Source: Marinoscillum furvescens DSM 4134 (lineage in GTDB: Bacteria > Bacteroidota > Bacteroidia > Cytophagales > Cyclobacteriaceae). Taken from it: 64,000 bases of DNA. The notes under the pieces were generated by a model that did not search any database, was not told where the DNA came from, and worked only from the letters and a program-made list of their open reading frames with translations. The stretch is taken from assembly GCF_003386095.1 (NCBI RefSeq), contig NZ_QREG01000002.1, forward strand, positions 161,160 to 225,159, read 5' to 3'. Shown one piece after another: positions 1 to 7,309 of this stretch (position 1 is its first letter; each line of letters opens with the position of its first letter). Made by a program: the position numbers and the translations under genes.

Positions 1-111
1 GTGCACAGTTATTGACAAGCTTTAACCGAGATTAATAATCAAACTTATGGGTTTACGCTTTAACAGGTACTGGGTGCAGGTTTGCTCAGATTTTGCGAAC
101 TTGCACCCCAA

Positions 112-996
112 ATGAATGACAGCAACAATTTTAAGGCAGGATTTGTAACGATCATGGGCAAACCCAACGTGGGCAAGTCCACCCTGATGAATGCCCTCAC
201 CGGCGAAAAACTATCCATCATCAGCAAGCGTGCCCAGACTACCCGTCACCGGATATTTGGGATCATCACCACCGACGACCACCAGATCGTCTACTCCGAT
301 ACGCCGGGCACGCTAGACCCCAGCTATCCGCTCCATGAACGCATGATGACTTTCGTGAAGCGCTCACTGGAAGATGCCGACGTGATCCTCTACATGGTGG
401 AGCTGGGCGAAAAACACCAGGACAATACCTGGGTCGAAATGGCCAAAAAATCCGGGGTGCCTGTGCTCTTTGTGATCAACAAAGTGGATCTCAACAAAGG
501 CTCTCAGCTTACGGATAAAATCACCTACTGGAAAGAACAGCTTCCCTGGGTGGAGCCTATCGCCGTATCCGCATTGGAAAAAATGGGACTGGCCGAGCTG
601 GAGGAGCAAATCCTTTCGCACCTGCCCAACCACCCACCCTACTTCCCTGAAGATGAGCTTACCGACAAATCGGAGCGGTTTATCACTTCTGAGATCATTC
701 GCGAAAAGATCTTTATGCAGTACAAGCAGGAGATCCCCTACAGCTCTGAGGTGGTGGTGTCTTCCTTCAAAGAAGATGAACAGATCATCCGCATATCGGC
801 CGAAATCTATGTGGAACGCAATAGCCAAAAAGGCATCATCATTGGCAAAAAAGGGGAAGCCATCAAAAACCTGGGCATTGCAGCACGCAAGGACCTGGAG
901 GAGTTTTTTGGCAAACAAATACACCTGGAGACCATGGTGAAAGTAGAAAAAGACTGGAGAAACAATGAGCTTAAGCTCAAGCGATTTGGCTACTAA
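112..996 (+). CDS. era: GTPase Era
   Basis: Era is a small GTPase that binds the 3' end of 16S rRNA and helps 30S ribosome maturation. The GTPase motifs are all visible: G1 GKPNVGKS at residues 16-23, the TTRH switch region at about 43-46, G3 DTPG at 63-66, G4 NKVD at 123-126 and a G5-like SALE. The C-terminal KH domain carries the IIIGKKGEAIKNLG signature. At 294 residues it matches the family. The open frame extends upstream to a TTG at 82, but the ATG at 112 starts at the usual place, a few residues before the GTPase core, so I chose it. It is followed 29 bp downstream by the S4-domain gene, which fits a ribosome or RNA theme. No broken motif is seen. Confidence 0.96.
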   Translation: MNDSNNFKAGFVTIMGKPNVGKSTLMNALTGEKLSIISKRAQTTRHRIFGIITTDDHQIVYSDTPGTLDPSYPLHERMMTFVKRSLEDADVILYMVELGEKHQDNTWVEMAKKSGVPVLFVINKVDLNKGSQLTDKITYWKEQLPWVEPIAVSALEKMGLAELEEQILSHLPNHPPYFPEDELTDKSERFITSEIIREKIFMQYKQEIPYSSEVVVSSFKEDEQIIRISAEIYVERNSQKGIIIGKKGEAIKNLGIAARKDLEEFFGKQIHLETMVKVEKDWRNNELKLKRFGY

Positions 997-1025
997 ATCA
1001 CCTGCCGACTGTTAACTTTGCCCTT

Positions 1026-1238
1026 ATGGAAAAATTTACCCTCAGACCCGATGAAGACTATATCCAACTCAATGACCTGCTCAAGGTCCTCAACTGGGTA
1101 GGTTCCGGCGGAGAAGCCAAAATACACATCTCGGAAGGCCTGGTAACGGTAAACGATGAAGTAGAAACGCGAGTCCGCAAAAAAGTTCGTACCGGTGATC
1201 GCATCAGCTTCAATGGTCAGGAAGCCACGGTTGCTTGA
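1026..1238 (+). CDS. S4-domain RNA-binding protein (YbcJ-like)
   Basis: A 70-residue protein that is essentially one S4 RNA-binding fold. The start IQLNDLLKVLNWVGSGGEAK followed by the LVTVNDEVETRVRKKVRTGD segment is the alpha-L pattern of YbcJ/YaaA-type S4 proteins, and the length matches these stand-alone domains. The role is inferred as binding structured RNA. It lies 29 bp after era and may be cotranscribed. A TAACTTTG box at 1013-1020 resembles the Bacteroidota -7 element and would put a transcript start almost at the ATG, but the nearest upstream TTTG (985-988) is spaced too far, so I do not call a promoter. Confidence 0.85.
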   Translation: MEKFTLRPDEDYIQLNDLLKVLNWVGSGGEAKIHISEGLVTVNDEVETRVRKKVRTGDRISFNGQEATVA

Positions 1239-1342
1239 TTGGGACAAGTCGAATGCTTCTTTCCTTTTGCAGGGACAATCCTTTATTTTACCAACTCTTT
1301 ACTTTATGCTTCGTTAGGTAGATGAAGTCTAACTAAAATACT

Positions 1343-2335
1343 ATGCAACTCGGCATACTGGATCAGTCCATCGTCCACCACAGCTACACCTCTACCGACG
1401 CACTACAAGAAACGCTGGAGACACTCCAACTAGGAGAGCGACTAGGCTACAGGCGCTTTTGGGTATCCGAACACCACAACTCGCCACGAGTAGCCGGCAG
1501 CACGCCCCCTGTCCTGATGGCCTACCTGGCGGCTCATAGCCAGTCCATACGTATAGGGTCTGGCGGCATCATGCTCCCCAACCATAGTGCTTACAAGGTG
1601 GCGGAAGATTTCCGCATGCTGGAAACCCTATACCCCGGACGCATAGATCTGGGCATGGGACGCGCTCCTGGTGGTGATCAGATCGCCGCCCGCCTGCTCA
1701 ACCCCGCTAATACCTTCCAGGAGGCCGATTACTTGCAGCAGCTTCAGCACCTGGGTCACTTTTTCACCGATAGCATAGGCACCGACAAAGGCCCCATCTA
1801 CGCCATGCCTCAGGCTCCAGGTACTCCGGAGCAGTGGATCCTTAGCTCCAGTGGGGGCAGTAGCTCCATAGCCGCCAAACTTGGCCATGGACTGGCCGTA
1901 GCCCGCTTCATCAATGGCTTTGCTCACCCGTCTATTGTGGAGACCTATAAAAACGAGTTTCAACCATCAGCGGCTTTTGAGCAACCACGTGTGATGCTCT
2001 CCATCGTAGCCCTGTGTGGTGAAACATCTGAAAAAGCAGCAGCGATGCGCAAATACGTAGATTTTATGTTTTTGCAAATGAACCGGGGCGACATGCACAC
2101 GGCACATCCTTATGAGGAGATCATGGCGTATGAGTTTACCCAGCGCGAGCAGGACATACTGGGCAAGCATCAGGGCCGGGTGGTATCCGGCACACCCCAT
2201 GAGGTAAAAACTCAGCTCACCGCATTGGCGGAAAAGTTTGAGGCCGACGAACTCATGCTCACCAACATGGCTTGCCCGAAGGAAGATCGGCTAAAATCGT
2301 TTGAATTGATCGCAGAATCCTTTCGGGAAGCTTAA
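1343..2335 (+). CDS. LLM-class flavin-dependent oxidoreductase
   Basis: A 330-residue single-chain bacterial-luciferase-like monooxygenase of the F420/FMN-dependent LLM superfamily. Typical features are the N-terminal LGILDQSIVHH strand, the GYRRFWVSEHHN segment, the RIGSGGIMLPNHS strand, the LYPGRIDLGMGRAPGG motif and a C-terminal DELMLTNMAC strand near the end of the TIM barrel. These match the YhbW/MsnO8-like subgroup. The protein is cytoplasmic, without signal peptide. The substrate cannot be read from sequence. It sits 104 bp after the S4 gene, so it probably has its own promoter. The next gene begins 27 bp downstream, which suggests cotranscription with it. Confidence 0.9.
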   Translation: MQLGILDQSIVHHSYTSTDALQETLETLQLGERLGYRRFWVSEHHNSPRVAGSTPPVLMAYLAAHSQSIRIGSGGIMLPNHSAYKVAEDFRMLETLYPGRIDLGMGRAPGGDQIAARLLNPANTFQEADYLQQLQHLGHFFTDSIGTDKGPIYAMPQAPGTPEQWILSSSGGSSSIAAKLGHGLAVARFINGFAHPSIVETYKNEFQPSAAFEQPRVMLSIVALCGETSEKAAAMRKYVDFMFLQMNRGDMHTAHPYEEIMAYEFTQREQDILGKHQGRVVSGTPHEVKTQLTALAEKFEADELMLTNMACPKEDRLKSFELIAESFREA

Positions 2336-2362
2336 CATTGCCTTGCGGGAAAACCTGAACCT

Positions 2363-2839
2363 ATGAAACCAGCAACCATCAGTGAAATCAAACGCGAGCT
2401 TGCACTCAAGTCAACCGAAGAACTGCGCGAGCTATGCCTCCGGCTGGCGAAGTTTAAAAAAGAAAACAAGGAGCTCCTCACCTATCTGCTCTACGAAGCT
2501 GGTGATGAGGCAGGCTATGTGCGCATGGTCAAGCTGGACATAGAAGAGGACTTTGCCGACATCAATACCACAAGCTATTACTTCATCAAAAAGAGCATCC
2601 GCAAAATTCTTCGCAACACCAAAAAGTACATCCGCTATAGCCAGCGCAAAGATACTGAAGTGGAACTCCTTCTCTATTTCTGCGAGCAGATGAAAGCCTT
2701 TTCGCCGAGTATCAACCGCAGCACGGTGCTCAAAAACCTGTACATCCGCCAGCTACAAGCTATTGAAAAGCTCCTCAAAAAACTTCCCGAAGACCTACAA
2801 CATGATTTCGGGCTGGAGCTGGAGCGGTTGAAAGAGTGA
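2363..2839 (+). CDS. conserved helical protein of unknown function
   Basis: A 158-residue, highly charged, apparently all-helical cytoplasmic protein with no signal peptide or membrane segment. It has a lysine/arginine-rich centre (KKSIRKILRNTKKYIRYSQ) and a leucine-rich C-terminal helix (AIEKLLKKLPEDLQHDFGLE). I do not recognise a named family with certainty. It begins 27 bp after the flavin monooxygenase, so the two may form an operon. The codon use and frame look genuine. The start at the first ATG fits, since the segment KRELALKSTEELRELC begins an amphipathic helix right after it. Confidence 0.7.
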   Translation: MKPATISEIKRELALKSTEELRELCLRLAKFKKENKELLTYLLYEAGDEAGYVRMVKLDIEEDFADINTTSYYFIKKSIRKILRNTKKYIRYSQRKDTEVELLLYFCEQMKAFSPSINRSTVLKNLYIRQLQAIEKLLKKLPEDLQHDFGLELERLKE

Positions 2840-2899
2840 GTGTGGTGTAGGGGCTTTTGAGTGAGTGGATGGAGGCAGTTTCAGTCCAACGAACTTCTT

Positions 2900-3103
2900 T
2901 CATTTCAGAATATCTCGGACAGAAGTATGGGTAGTCAGGTTCTCTTCCGGTTCTGCATCAGCGATACTCAATAGCTCAACAATTGCTGGTGGAAGGTCAT
3001 CCAATGATAATTTCTGTATACCTGCAATTTGATCCAGGATTACTTCATCTTCCAAGTTCGTAATCCAGTTGATAAGCGATATCTTTTTCTGTTCGATCGT
3101 CAT
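2900..3103 (-). CDS. small antitoxin-like protein, orphan
   Basis: A 67-residue acidic protein beginning MTIEQKKISLINWITNLED. Short Bacteroidota proteins that start this way often precede RelE/ParE-type toxin genes, where they act as antitoxins; that assignment comes from family experience, not from a visible DNA-binding motif. Here the sequence downstream on the same strand (2840-2899) holds no toxin, and the next gene in that direction is convergent, so it would be an orphan. It has no signal peptide. A typical SD sequence is missing. Confidence 0.55.
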   Translation of the reverse strand: MTIEQKKISLINWITNLEDEVILDQIAGIQKLSLDDLPPAIVELLSIADAEPEENLTTHTSVRDILK

Positions 3104-3223
3104 GATATAAAGTTAACGAATTCTATGCTGTTGAGATATGTCGACTCTAACAACTGAGTACAATGCTTCATACCGGCACTGCACCCCAACTAAGCTACCC
3201 GTGGCTCGTGTAGACTGAAAGAC

Positions 3224-3829
3224 CTAAACAGAACGCTTAGGTGTAATATGCTTTTCAGAAATGATCAATTGTACTGACGTGATAGCTATCCACCCAAACA
3301 CTACAGCAAAAATCAAGCGGTGAGTAATGGGCATTGACCAGGCTCCCAGCACGAATCCGATTATTGCAATCAACAGGAATACTGCGGAGCAATTAGCCAT
3401 ATTTCTAGTCCTTTTTGCTATTCTTTGGCTATACCCCAGACGTGAGAGGCCAAACATCCAAAATGCCAACCCCAGACAGATAGCAAGGACGTGTGCCTTG
3501 GATACAGGAGCATCTGCCAATTGTAAATCAACAGGTATGGCCGTAAAGCCAAACCCTAATCCAAACAGTGATAGCAGAAAAGACAAAACCTTGTCATTCA
3601 GTAAAAGTCCATAGCTAAGACCAAATACAAAAAGCAGCAAACCAACCAACACGAAAGTAACCAGATTAAACCAAAATGCGTAAGGCTCTCCCCTAGCGCC
3701 CAGTTCACTAATGAAATCGTTTAAGAAACTAAAGTTGTCATTCGCAAAGCCAAATACAAGCAGTGAAGTCACCAGGATAATGACTGATGAGAGTCCGACT
3801 GTGCCTACTACTCTTGCTAATTGCTTCAT
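3224..3829 (-). CDS. DUF998-like integral membrane protein
   Basis: A 201-residue polytopic inner-membrane protein with about six hydrophobic helices. The segment FLNDFISELGARGEPYAFWFN after helix 1 and the small residues around FTAIPVDLQ and SKAHVLAICLGLAFW fit the DUF998 family, whose function is unknown. The open frame runs up to 3862, but the ATG at 3829 is preceded by AAAGGAAAG at a good distance, an unusually clear Shine-Dalgarno for this genome, and gives a protein that starts directly before the first helix. It stands alone between gaps of about 120 and 250 bp in the accessory minus-strand row. Confidence 0.75.
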   Translation of the reverse strand: MKQLARVVGTVGLSSVIILVTSLLVFGFANDNFSFLNDFISELGARGEPYAFWFNLVTFVLVGLLLFVFGLSYGLLLNDKVLSFLLSLFGLGFGFTAIPVDLQLADAPVSKAHVLAICLGLAFWMFGLSRLGYSQRIAKRTRNMANCSAVFLLIAIIGFVLGAWSMPITHRLIFAVVFGWIAITSVQLIISEKHITPKRSV

Positions 3830-4030
3830 AATCTTTCCTTTGTATGACCTCTGCCCCATCAATTTTGGATATCTAAGGTCTCATGGCATACTAAAATAGA
3901 GTATCTGCCAGTGCTTCCAAAGTATCAGAATGCGTCGCACCAAGAACGATGAAAAACTCCTGCGAGAGTCGCCAAGCAGTATAAAATTATCTTGGCGGGC
4001 TTACGAAACGGTCGAGTTCCGATGCAGAAT

Positions 4031-4054
4031 GTAGAAAGCACTCATGCACATGCC
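4031..4054. repeat. 24-bp dispersed repeat, copy 1
   Basis: This 24-bp segment, beginning GTAGAAAGC and ending ATGCC, matches 4728-4751 at 19 of 24 positions. Both copies lie about 25-36 bp downstream of the stop codon of a minus-strand gene (4079-4573 and 4788-5441), so they occupy equivalent positions in two neighbouring gene units. No inverted structure typical of an integron attC site could be confirmed. Confidence 0.5.
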
Positions 4055-4078
4055 TTCATACATATTATTGGAGAGCGT

Positions 4079-4573
4079 TTATTCAAAATAGCCTTGTTGC
4101 CCAAGAATTATTAGGATGATAATTAGCACTACGATAATTAGATGTGGAAGTAAGGTCGTCCCACCAGATATTTCAATTTTTTTATTAGTTTCTTCTTCGG
4201 AAAGGTTCAACGATTTGATTTTGGTAATTTTTCGATTAGCCTGTCCTATATAAATTCGATTTCCGAACAAGCCCAAAAGAGTTCCCCAAGCAATCATTGA
4301 TAGCCTGTCAACTAATGTCTCCGTTCCACTTGAGGCGTTCATTGCCGTTAAAATCAATTGTTCGATGATAACTTCAACAAAAAGAAGAATTGCGACGACT
4401 AAAATTGGAATATAGAGTTTTCTGTATAGCATCCAAAATAGTCCAAAAAAGAATGAGAAAATGTTAAAAACCACTTTCTTGCCAGATTCAAAATCCTTCA
4501 CTACGTCTAAATAGTAGTCTGCCTTTTTCCCAAAGTAGAGTTTGTAGTGTTCTTCAGAATGTTTCATGCTCAT
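4079..4573 (-). CDS. DUF2628-type membrane protein
   Basis: A 164-residue membrane protein. The N-terminus HSEEHYKLYFGKKADYYL is followed by the VFNIFSFFFGLFWMLYRKLY pattern typical of DUF2628 proteins, then two further hydrophobic segments (residues about 58-78 and 85-105) and a C-terminal helix (about 143-160, LIIVVLIIILIILG). The function of this family is unknown. Codons are AT-rich compared with genes on either side of the accessory stretch. It stands alone, with more than 200 bp of empty sequence on each side, and shares a 3' flanking repeat with the next unit. Confidence 0.75.
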   Translation of the reverse strand: MSMKHSEEHYKLYFGKKADYYLDVVKDFESGKKVVFNIFSFFFGLFWMLYRKLYIPILVVAILLFVEVIIEQLILTAMNASSGTETLVDRLSMIAWGTLLGLFGNRIYIGQANRKITKIKSLNLSEEETNKKIEISGGTTLLPHLIIVVLIIILIILGQQGYFE

Positions 4574-4727
4574 TTGGCGGTATGATTGTACGCTCTCTAA
4601 CGCTCAGGTAAAATGCTGTGTGGCCCGAGCTTTATTAATGGCACTAAAGTAGCAATTCTGGTTCCAACTCACAACGGTTCAAATGCAGCACGTTCCACAA
4701 TCATTTTTCCGAGTGGCAGAAAGAAAA

Positions 4728-4751
4728 GTAGAAAGCGCTGAGACATATGCC
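4728..4751. repeat. 24-bp dispersed repeat, copy 2
   Basis: Partner of the element at 4031-4054 (19 of 24 identical), again a short distance past the 3' end of a minus-strand gene. The rest of the 214-bp gap 4574-4787 holds no open frame or terminator that I can support. Confidence 0.5.
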
Positions 4752-4787
4752 CTATCAGCGTCTTTTGGTATTTGTTACCCACTTTAT

Positions 4788-5441
4788 TTAATTTAATTCT
4801 TCCCAGTTTTCTGAGGATTCTAGAATAGACAGTGTTTCAAGATCTATGAATTTGGTTAAAATCAAAATAGAGTCTATAGTCGTATTTAATTCCCCAACTT
4901 CTTCTGGTTCAGGGTAAACTTGAAGTTGATATCTTAACTTTTTATCTGAATCAAAAATCGAATATGATATTCGTTGTGAATATAACTCACTAAATGATGC
5001 TACATCAATGGTTCCTAATAGCTTATTGTTTTTTATGACAGTCAATTTGCCTACATGGCTAGCTTTTTCCATATCTACAAACTCATGAACTGTTATTATG
5101 AAGAACAAGCTATCATTAGATATTTTATAGGAGTGTAATTTAATGGGATTCCCATCAGAGTAATCAAATTTTAGTTTCATCATAAGGGTATCCGTTAATA
5201 ATGGAAGATTTGCCCAATTATCCATTAAAGGGTCAATACCAATACTTGAACTTTCTAAGGCCGGTCCGATACTTTGTATGTCAGAAACAAGGATTACATC
5301 TTTTTCGGTTTTAGAACCTTCATATACTAAATCAGGCTTTTCAATCTCATCATTTGATACTTTTGATTCTATATTGTTACATGAGAATGTAACAATCGTA
5401 AAGTATAGAACGATCAATATATTATGTAGCTGTATTTTCAT
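4788..5441 (-). CDS. predicted lipoprotein, unknown function
   Basis: A 217-residue protein with a lipoprotein signal peptide ending in the lipobox TFSC (Cys at about 21), followed by a flexible polar tail, so it should be lipid-anchored, probably to the outer membrane. The mature part is beta-strand rich with many Asp, Ser and Ile residues; I recognise no family. The codons are conspicuously AT-rich next to the 8.7-12 kb genes, which agrees with acquisition by transfer. It is preceded on its strand by a 199-bp gap with a strong hairpin and a dispersed repeat. Confidence 0.65.
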   Translation of the reverse strand: MKIQLHNILIVLYFTIVTFSCNNIESKVSNDEIEKPDLVYEGSKTEKDVILVSDIQSIGPALESSSIGIDPLMDNWANLPLLTDTLMMKLKFDYSDGNPIKLHSYKISNDSLFFIITVHEFVDMEKASHVGKLTVIKNNKLLGTIDVASFSELYSQRISYSIFDSDKKLRYQLQVYPEPEEVGELNTTIDSILILTKFIDLETLSILESSENWEELN

Positions 5442-5502
5442 TTTGATCTATGTGGGTAACAACCATGCATAATGCATACATACACCATACCGGCATTGCT
5501 CC

Positions 5503-5554
5503 CCACTAAACTACCAGATTTTGAAGTCGTGCCAAACCACTTAATGCAATATGT
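5503..5554. repeat. 52-bp dispersed repeat, copy 1
   Basis: This segment matches 8345-8396 at 42 of 52 positions (same orientation). Both share the core ACTAAACTAC, a T-rich centre and the end AATGCAATATGT. A shorter related stretch lies at about 3180-3201. The copies sit in gene-free gaps of the accessory region, so they may mark insertion or recombination boundaries. Confidence 0.55.
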
Positions 5555-5566
5555 CGGTAATTGTGG

Positions 5567-5590
5567 CCTGCTGGAGACAACTCCAGCAGG
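5567..5590. promoter_or_regulatory. 10-bp perfect hairpin
   Basis: CCTGCTGGAG and CTCCAGCAGG form a perfect 10-bp stem with an ACAA loop. It lies 50 bp past the stop of the SIMPL gene and 126 bp upstream of the 4788-5441 lipoprotein start. No T-run follows on either strand, so it may be a transcript-stabilising or factor-dependent end of the SIMPL mRNA instead of an intrinsic terminator. Confidence 0.5.
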
Positions 5591-5640
5591 GGCCATCGGC
5601 TAATTCACAAGGAGTGACAGTACCTTATAAAGCTCCCCTC

Positions 5641-6351
5641 CTACCCATTGGGGTGCTCTAGCGCATAGATCACTTTCACATCCACGGTCACGGGAATTTT
5701 GCGTAATCCCTCTGGCACATCGGCACTGCTCACTGCACGGCTGACTGCTCCGGTATACTCTAGCCCTCTCCTGATCACCATGGGGTCTGTGGAATATGAC
5801 TCGTATGGCTGGCTGTTTTCACTTTCTCGAATGAGGATGGTCTGACCGAGCGCTTCACCCTGACTGGCTGCCATGATCTCTGCTTTCTTACGCGCATTGT
5901 GCATGGCCATTTTGGTCACTTCCAGCTTCATGCTGTCCAGACTGGTGTACTCCAACTTGGCGATCTCCACCGTGGCTACACCTGCCTCTAGCAGATCCAG
6001 CATCAGGTCGGTAAGCCCATCGGGTGTGTTTCTGCGAATCTCTATGCTTTTGGACAAGCGTACCTTGTTGCCATTGCCACTGTAGCTGCCGCGAGAAGCG
6101 TCTATCTCCAGTATGGCAATGTCTTCCTCCTTGATTTTCCAGGACTGCAGCACACGAGCGATGGCTGCCTGTCGCTCCTCCAGCTCCTCTTGCTTGAGCC
6201 GCTCATAGCGCGCAAAGTGTACATGTAGGTAAATCTCATCCGGTGCTACCTCTGTGGTGGCAGAGCCATAGACGGTGATCGATCGCCCTTCAAACTGGGC
6301 CTGAACAATAAACGGTAAAATGATGAGTAAAAGAATGGCGGTGTGTTTCAT
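5641..6351 (-). CDS. exported SIMPL (DUF541) domain protein
   Basis: A 236-residue periplasmic or envelope protein. A signal peptide (KHTAILLLIILPFIVQAQ) is followed by RSITVYGSATTEVAPDEIYLH, the classic SIMPL opening. Further family features are the alternating repeat VLQSWKIKEEDIAILE, the AMHNARKKAEIMAASQGEALG helix and a C-terminal IPVTVDVKVIYAL strand. SIMPL proteins are implicated in envelope stress or signalling; the partner here is unknown. It stands alone, with a strong hairpin 50 bp beyond its stop. Confidence 0.88.
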   Translation of the reverse strand: MKHTAILLLIILPFIVQAQFEGRSITVYGSATTEVAPDEIYLHVHFARYERLKQEELEERQAAIARVLQSWKIKEEDIAILEIDASRGSYSGNGNKVRLSKSIEIRRNTPDGLTDLMLDLLEAGVATVEIAKLEYTSLDSMKLEVTKMAMHNARKKAEIMAASQGEALGQTILIRESENSQPYESYSTDPMVIRRGLEYTGAVSRAVSSADVPEGLRKIPVTVDVKVIYALEHPNG

Positions 6352-6529
6352 AGTTAATTTATGGTATTATTTTAATATTTATTTGATTAATACCAATAAC
6401 CATGAACTGGTAACCCGGGGTTTTCTTTTAGGTGTTAAAACAACAGGTGAGTGAAGGTAGGTCTGGCCGGTTCGGCTAATGAACAACTCCTAAAATATTT
6501 TGCTTAGGATATATGCGTAAACGAAAACT

Positions 6530-6885
6530 TCAGTATTCCGTTAATAACGACTCGTATGGAATTTTGAGTTTCTCGTGTAAGTTCCGGATCATTTTAAGTG
6601 TCAACTTTCTTTTGCGAGTCAATACTTCTGTGACACGACTCTTATATCCAATTATCTCTGCCAAATCCTTCTTTTTCATGTCCAGCTGTTCCATTCTGAA
6701 TTTGATAGCTTCAATTGGATCAGGGCTTGCAATCGGATAGTGATCATCTTCATACTTTTCTATGAGTATAGAAAGCACCTCTGCCTCATCGCCTTCTTTA
6801 GTGTCGGCGGGCGCATGAAATATTTCTTCCAGCCTGGCTAAGGCCAGTTCATAATCTTCGTCTGTTTGATCTCTTTAATATTCAT
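6530..6885 (-). pseudogene. higA: HigA-type antitoxin with N-terminal frameshift
   Basis: The 3' part (from 6778) encodes 82 residues ending in an XRE-type helix-turn-helix, with the HigA hallmark YPIASPDPIEAIKFRMEQ and the KKKDLAEIIGYKSRVTEVLT HTH. Upstream, one reading frame gives MNIKEIK from an ATG at 6885, and the frame shifted by one base continues TDEDYELALARLEEIF into the rest. This is the normal HigA N-terminus split by a one-base loss in an A-run at 6865-6867. With one extra A the gene would be intact at about 118 residues. It may be a true pseudogene or a homopolymer sequencing error. The toxin gene before it is also only a remnant, which favours real decay. Confidence 0.75.
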
Positions 6886-6889
6886 CAAT

Positions 6890-6961
6890 TCAAATCGTAT
6901 TCGCATCAATATTGTCATAATCTGAGTGCGTTCCAGTGAACCTTATAAATATCTGCGCCAT
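6890..6961 (-). pseudogene. higB: C-terminal remnant of HigB-type toxin
   Basis: Directly upstream of the antitoxin gene, a 23-codon stretch from ATG 6961 reads IFIRFTGTHSDYDNIDANTI and stops four bases before the antitoxin ATG. This is the typical C-terminus of HigB mRNA interferases (IRFIGTHAEYDKIDA-type). In-frame stops lie just upstream, and no other part of the toxin is seen up to 7075, so the N-terminal three-quarters is lost. The order toxin then antitoxin is the usual HigBA order. Confidence 0.7.
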
Positions 6962-7074
6962 GAAGAGTTATTATCTATGACGCCTTGATAAAATGAGTGC
7001 GTCCACACAGGCCAAAGACCAGGACGCTTCGACTGTCTTCTTATTTTCTACGAAGAAAGTAGGCGCATTCATTT

Positions 7075-7299
7075 TTATCTATTGTCATGGGCTTTGTATA
7101 ATTTGATCACATAAGCGAGAGCAAAAATTCCCAGAAACCAAAATACAGTAGCTCCAGTAAATGAAGCATAAAACCTCCAACCATAGCAATTACAGTTCAA
7201 GTATTCGTTAAAAATCTTTGCCGACCATACCATCATAAAGATTAATGGAAGTAAAGATAACAGGCGTGCAACTATTTGCTTTTTCTTTTTATTAACCAT
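7075..7299 (-). CDS. small membrane protein coupled to lipoprotein
   Basis: A 74-residue protein starting MVNKKKKQIVARL with two predicted transmembrane helices (about 13-30 and 48-66) separated by a short loop containing the CNCYGW motif. I recognise no family. The open frame extends to 7374, but that extension overlaps the end of the upstream lipoprotein gene; the ATG at 7299 lies 10 bp after the upstream stop and begins with a basic segment before the first helix, so I prefer it. The tight spacing suggests that it forms an operon with the glycine-zipper lipoprotein at 7310-8155, and both have Cys clusters. Confidence 0.6.
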   Translation of the reverse strand: MVNKKKKQIVARLLSLLPLIFMMVWSAKIFNEYLNCNCYGWRFYASFTGATVFWFLGIFALAYVIKLYKAHDNR

Positions 7300-7309
7300 T
7301 GGAATTGTC

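Noticed and set aside
364..924. 186-codon antisense frame in era
   Set aside because: It is a shadow of the clearly conserved era gene.
1013..1020. TAACTTTG box before the S4 gene
   Set aside because: The nearest TTTG is 24 bp upstream instead of about 19, so a promoter is not supported.
3973..4001. GCCAAG/CTTGGC inverted repeat in a gap
   Set aside because: The stem is only about 7 bp with a long loop and no T-run; too weak to call a terminator.
3104..4787. Integron attC sites
   Set aside because: CTCTAAC/GTTAGAG-like heptamers occur near two gene starts, but the paired core sites and the imperfect palindrome of attC could not be found, and no integrase is in the window.
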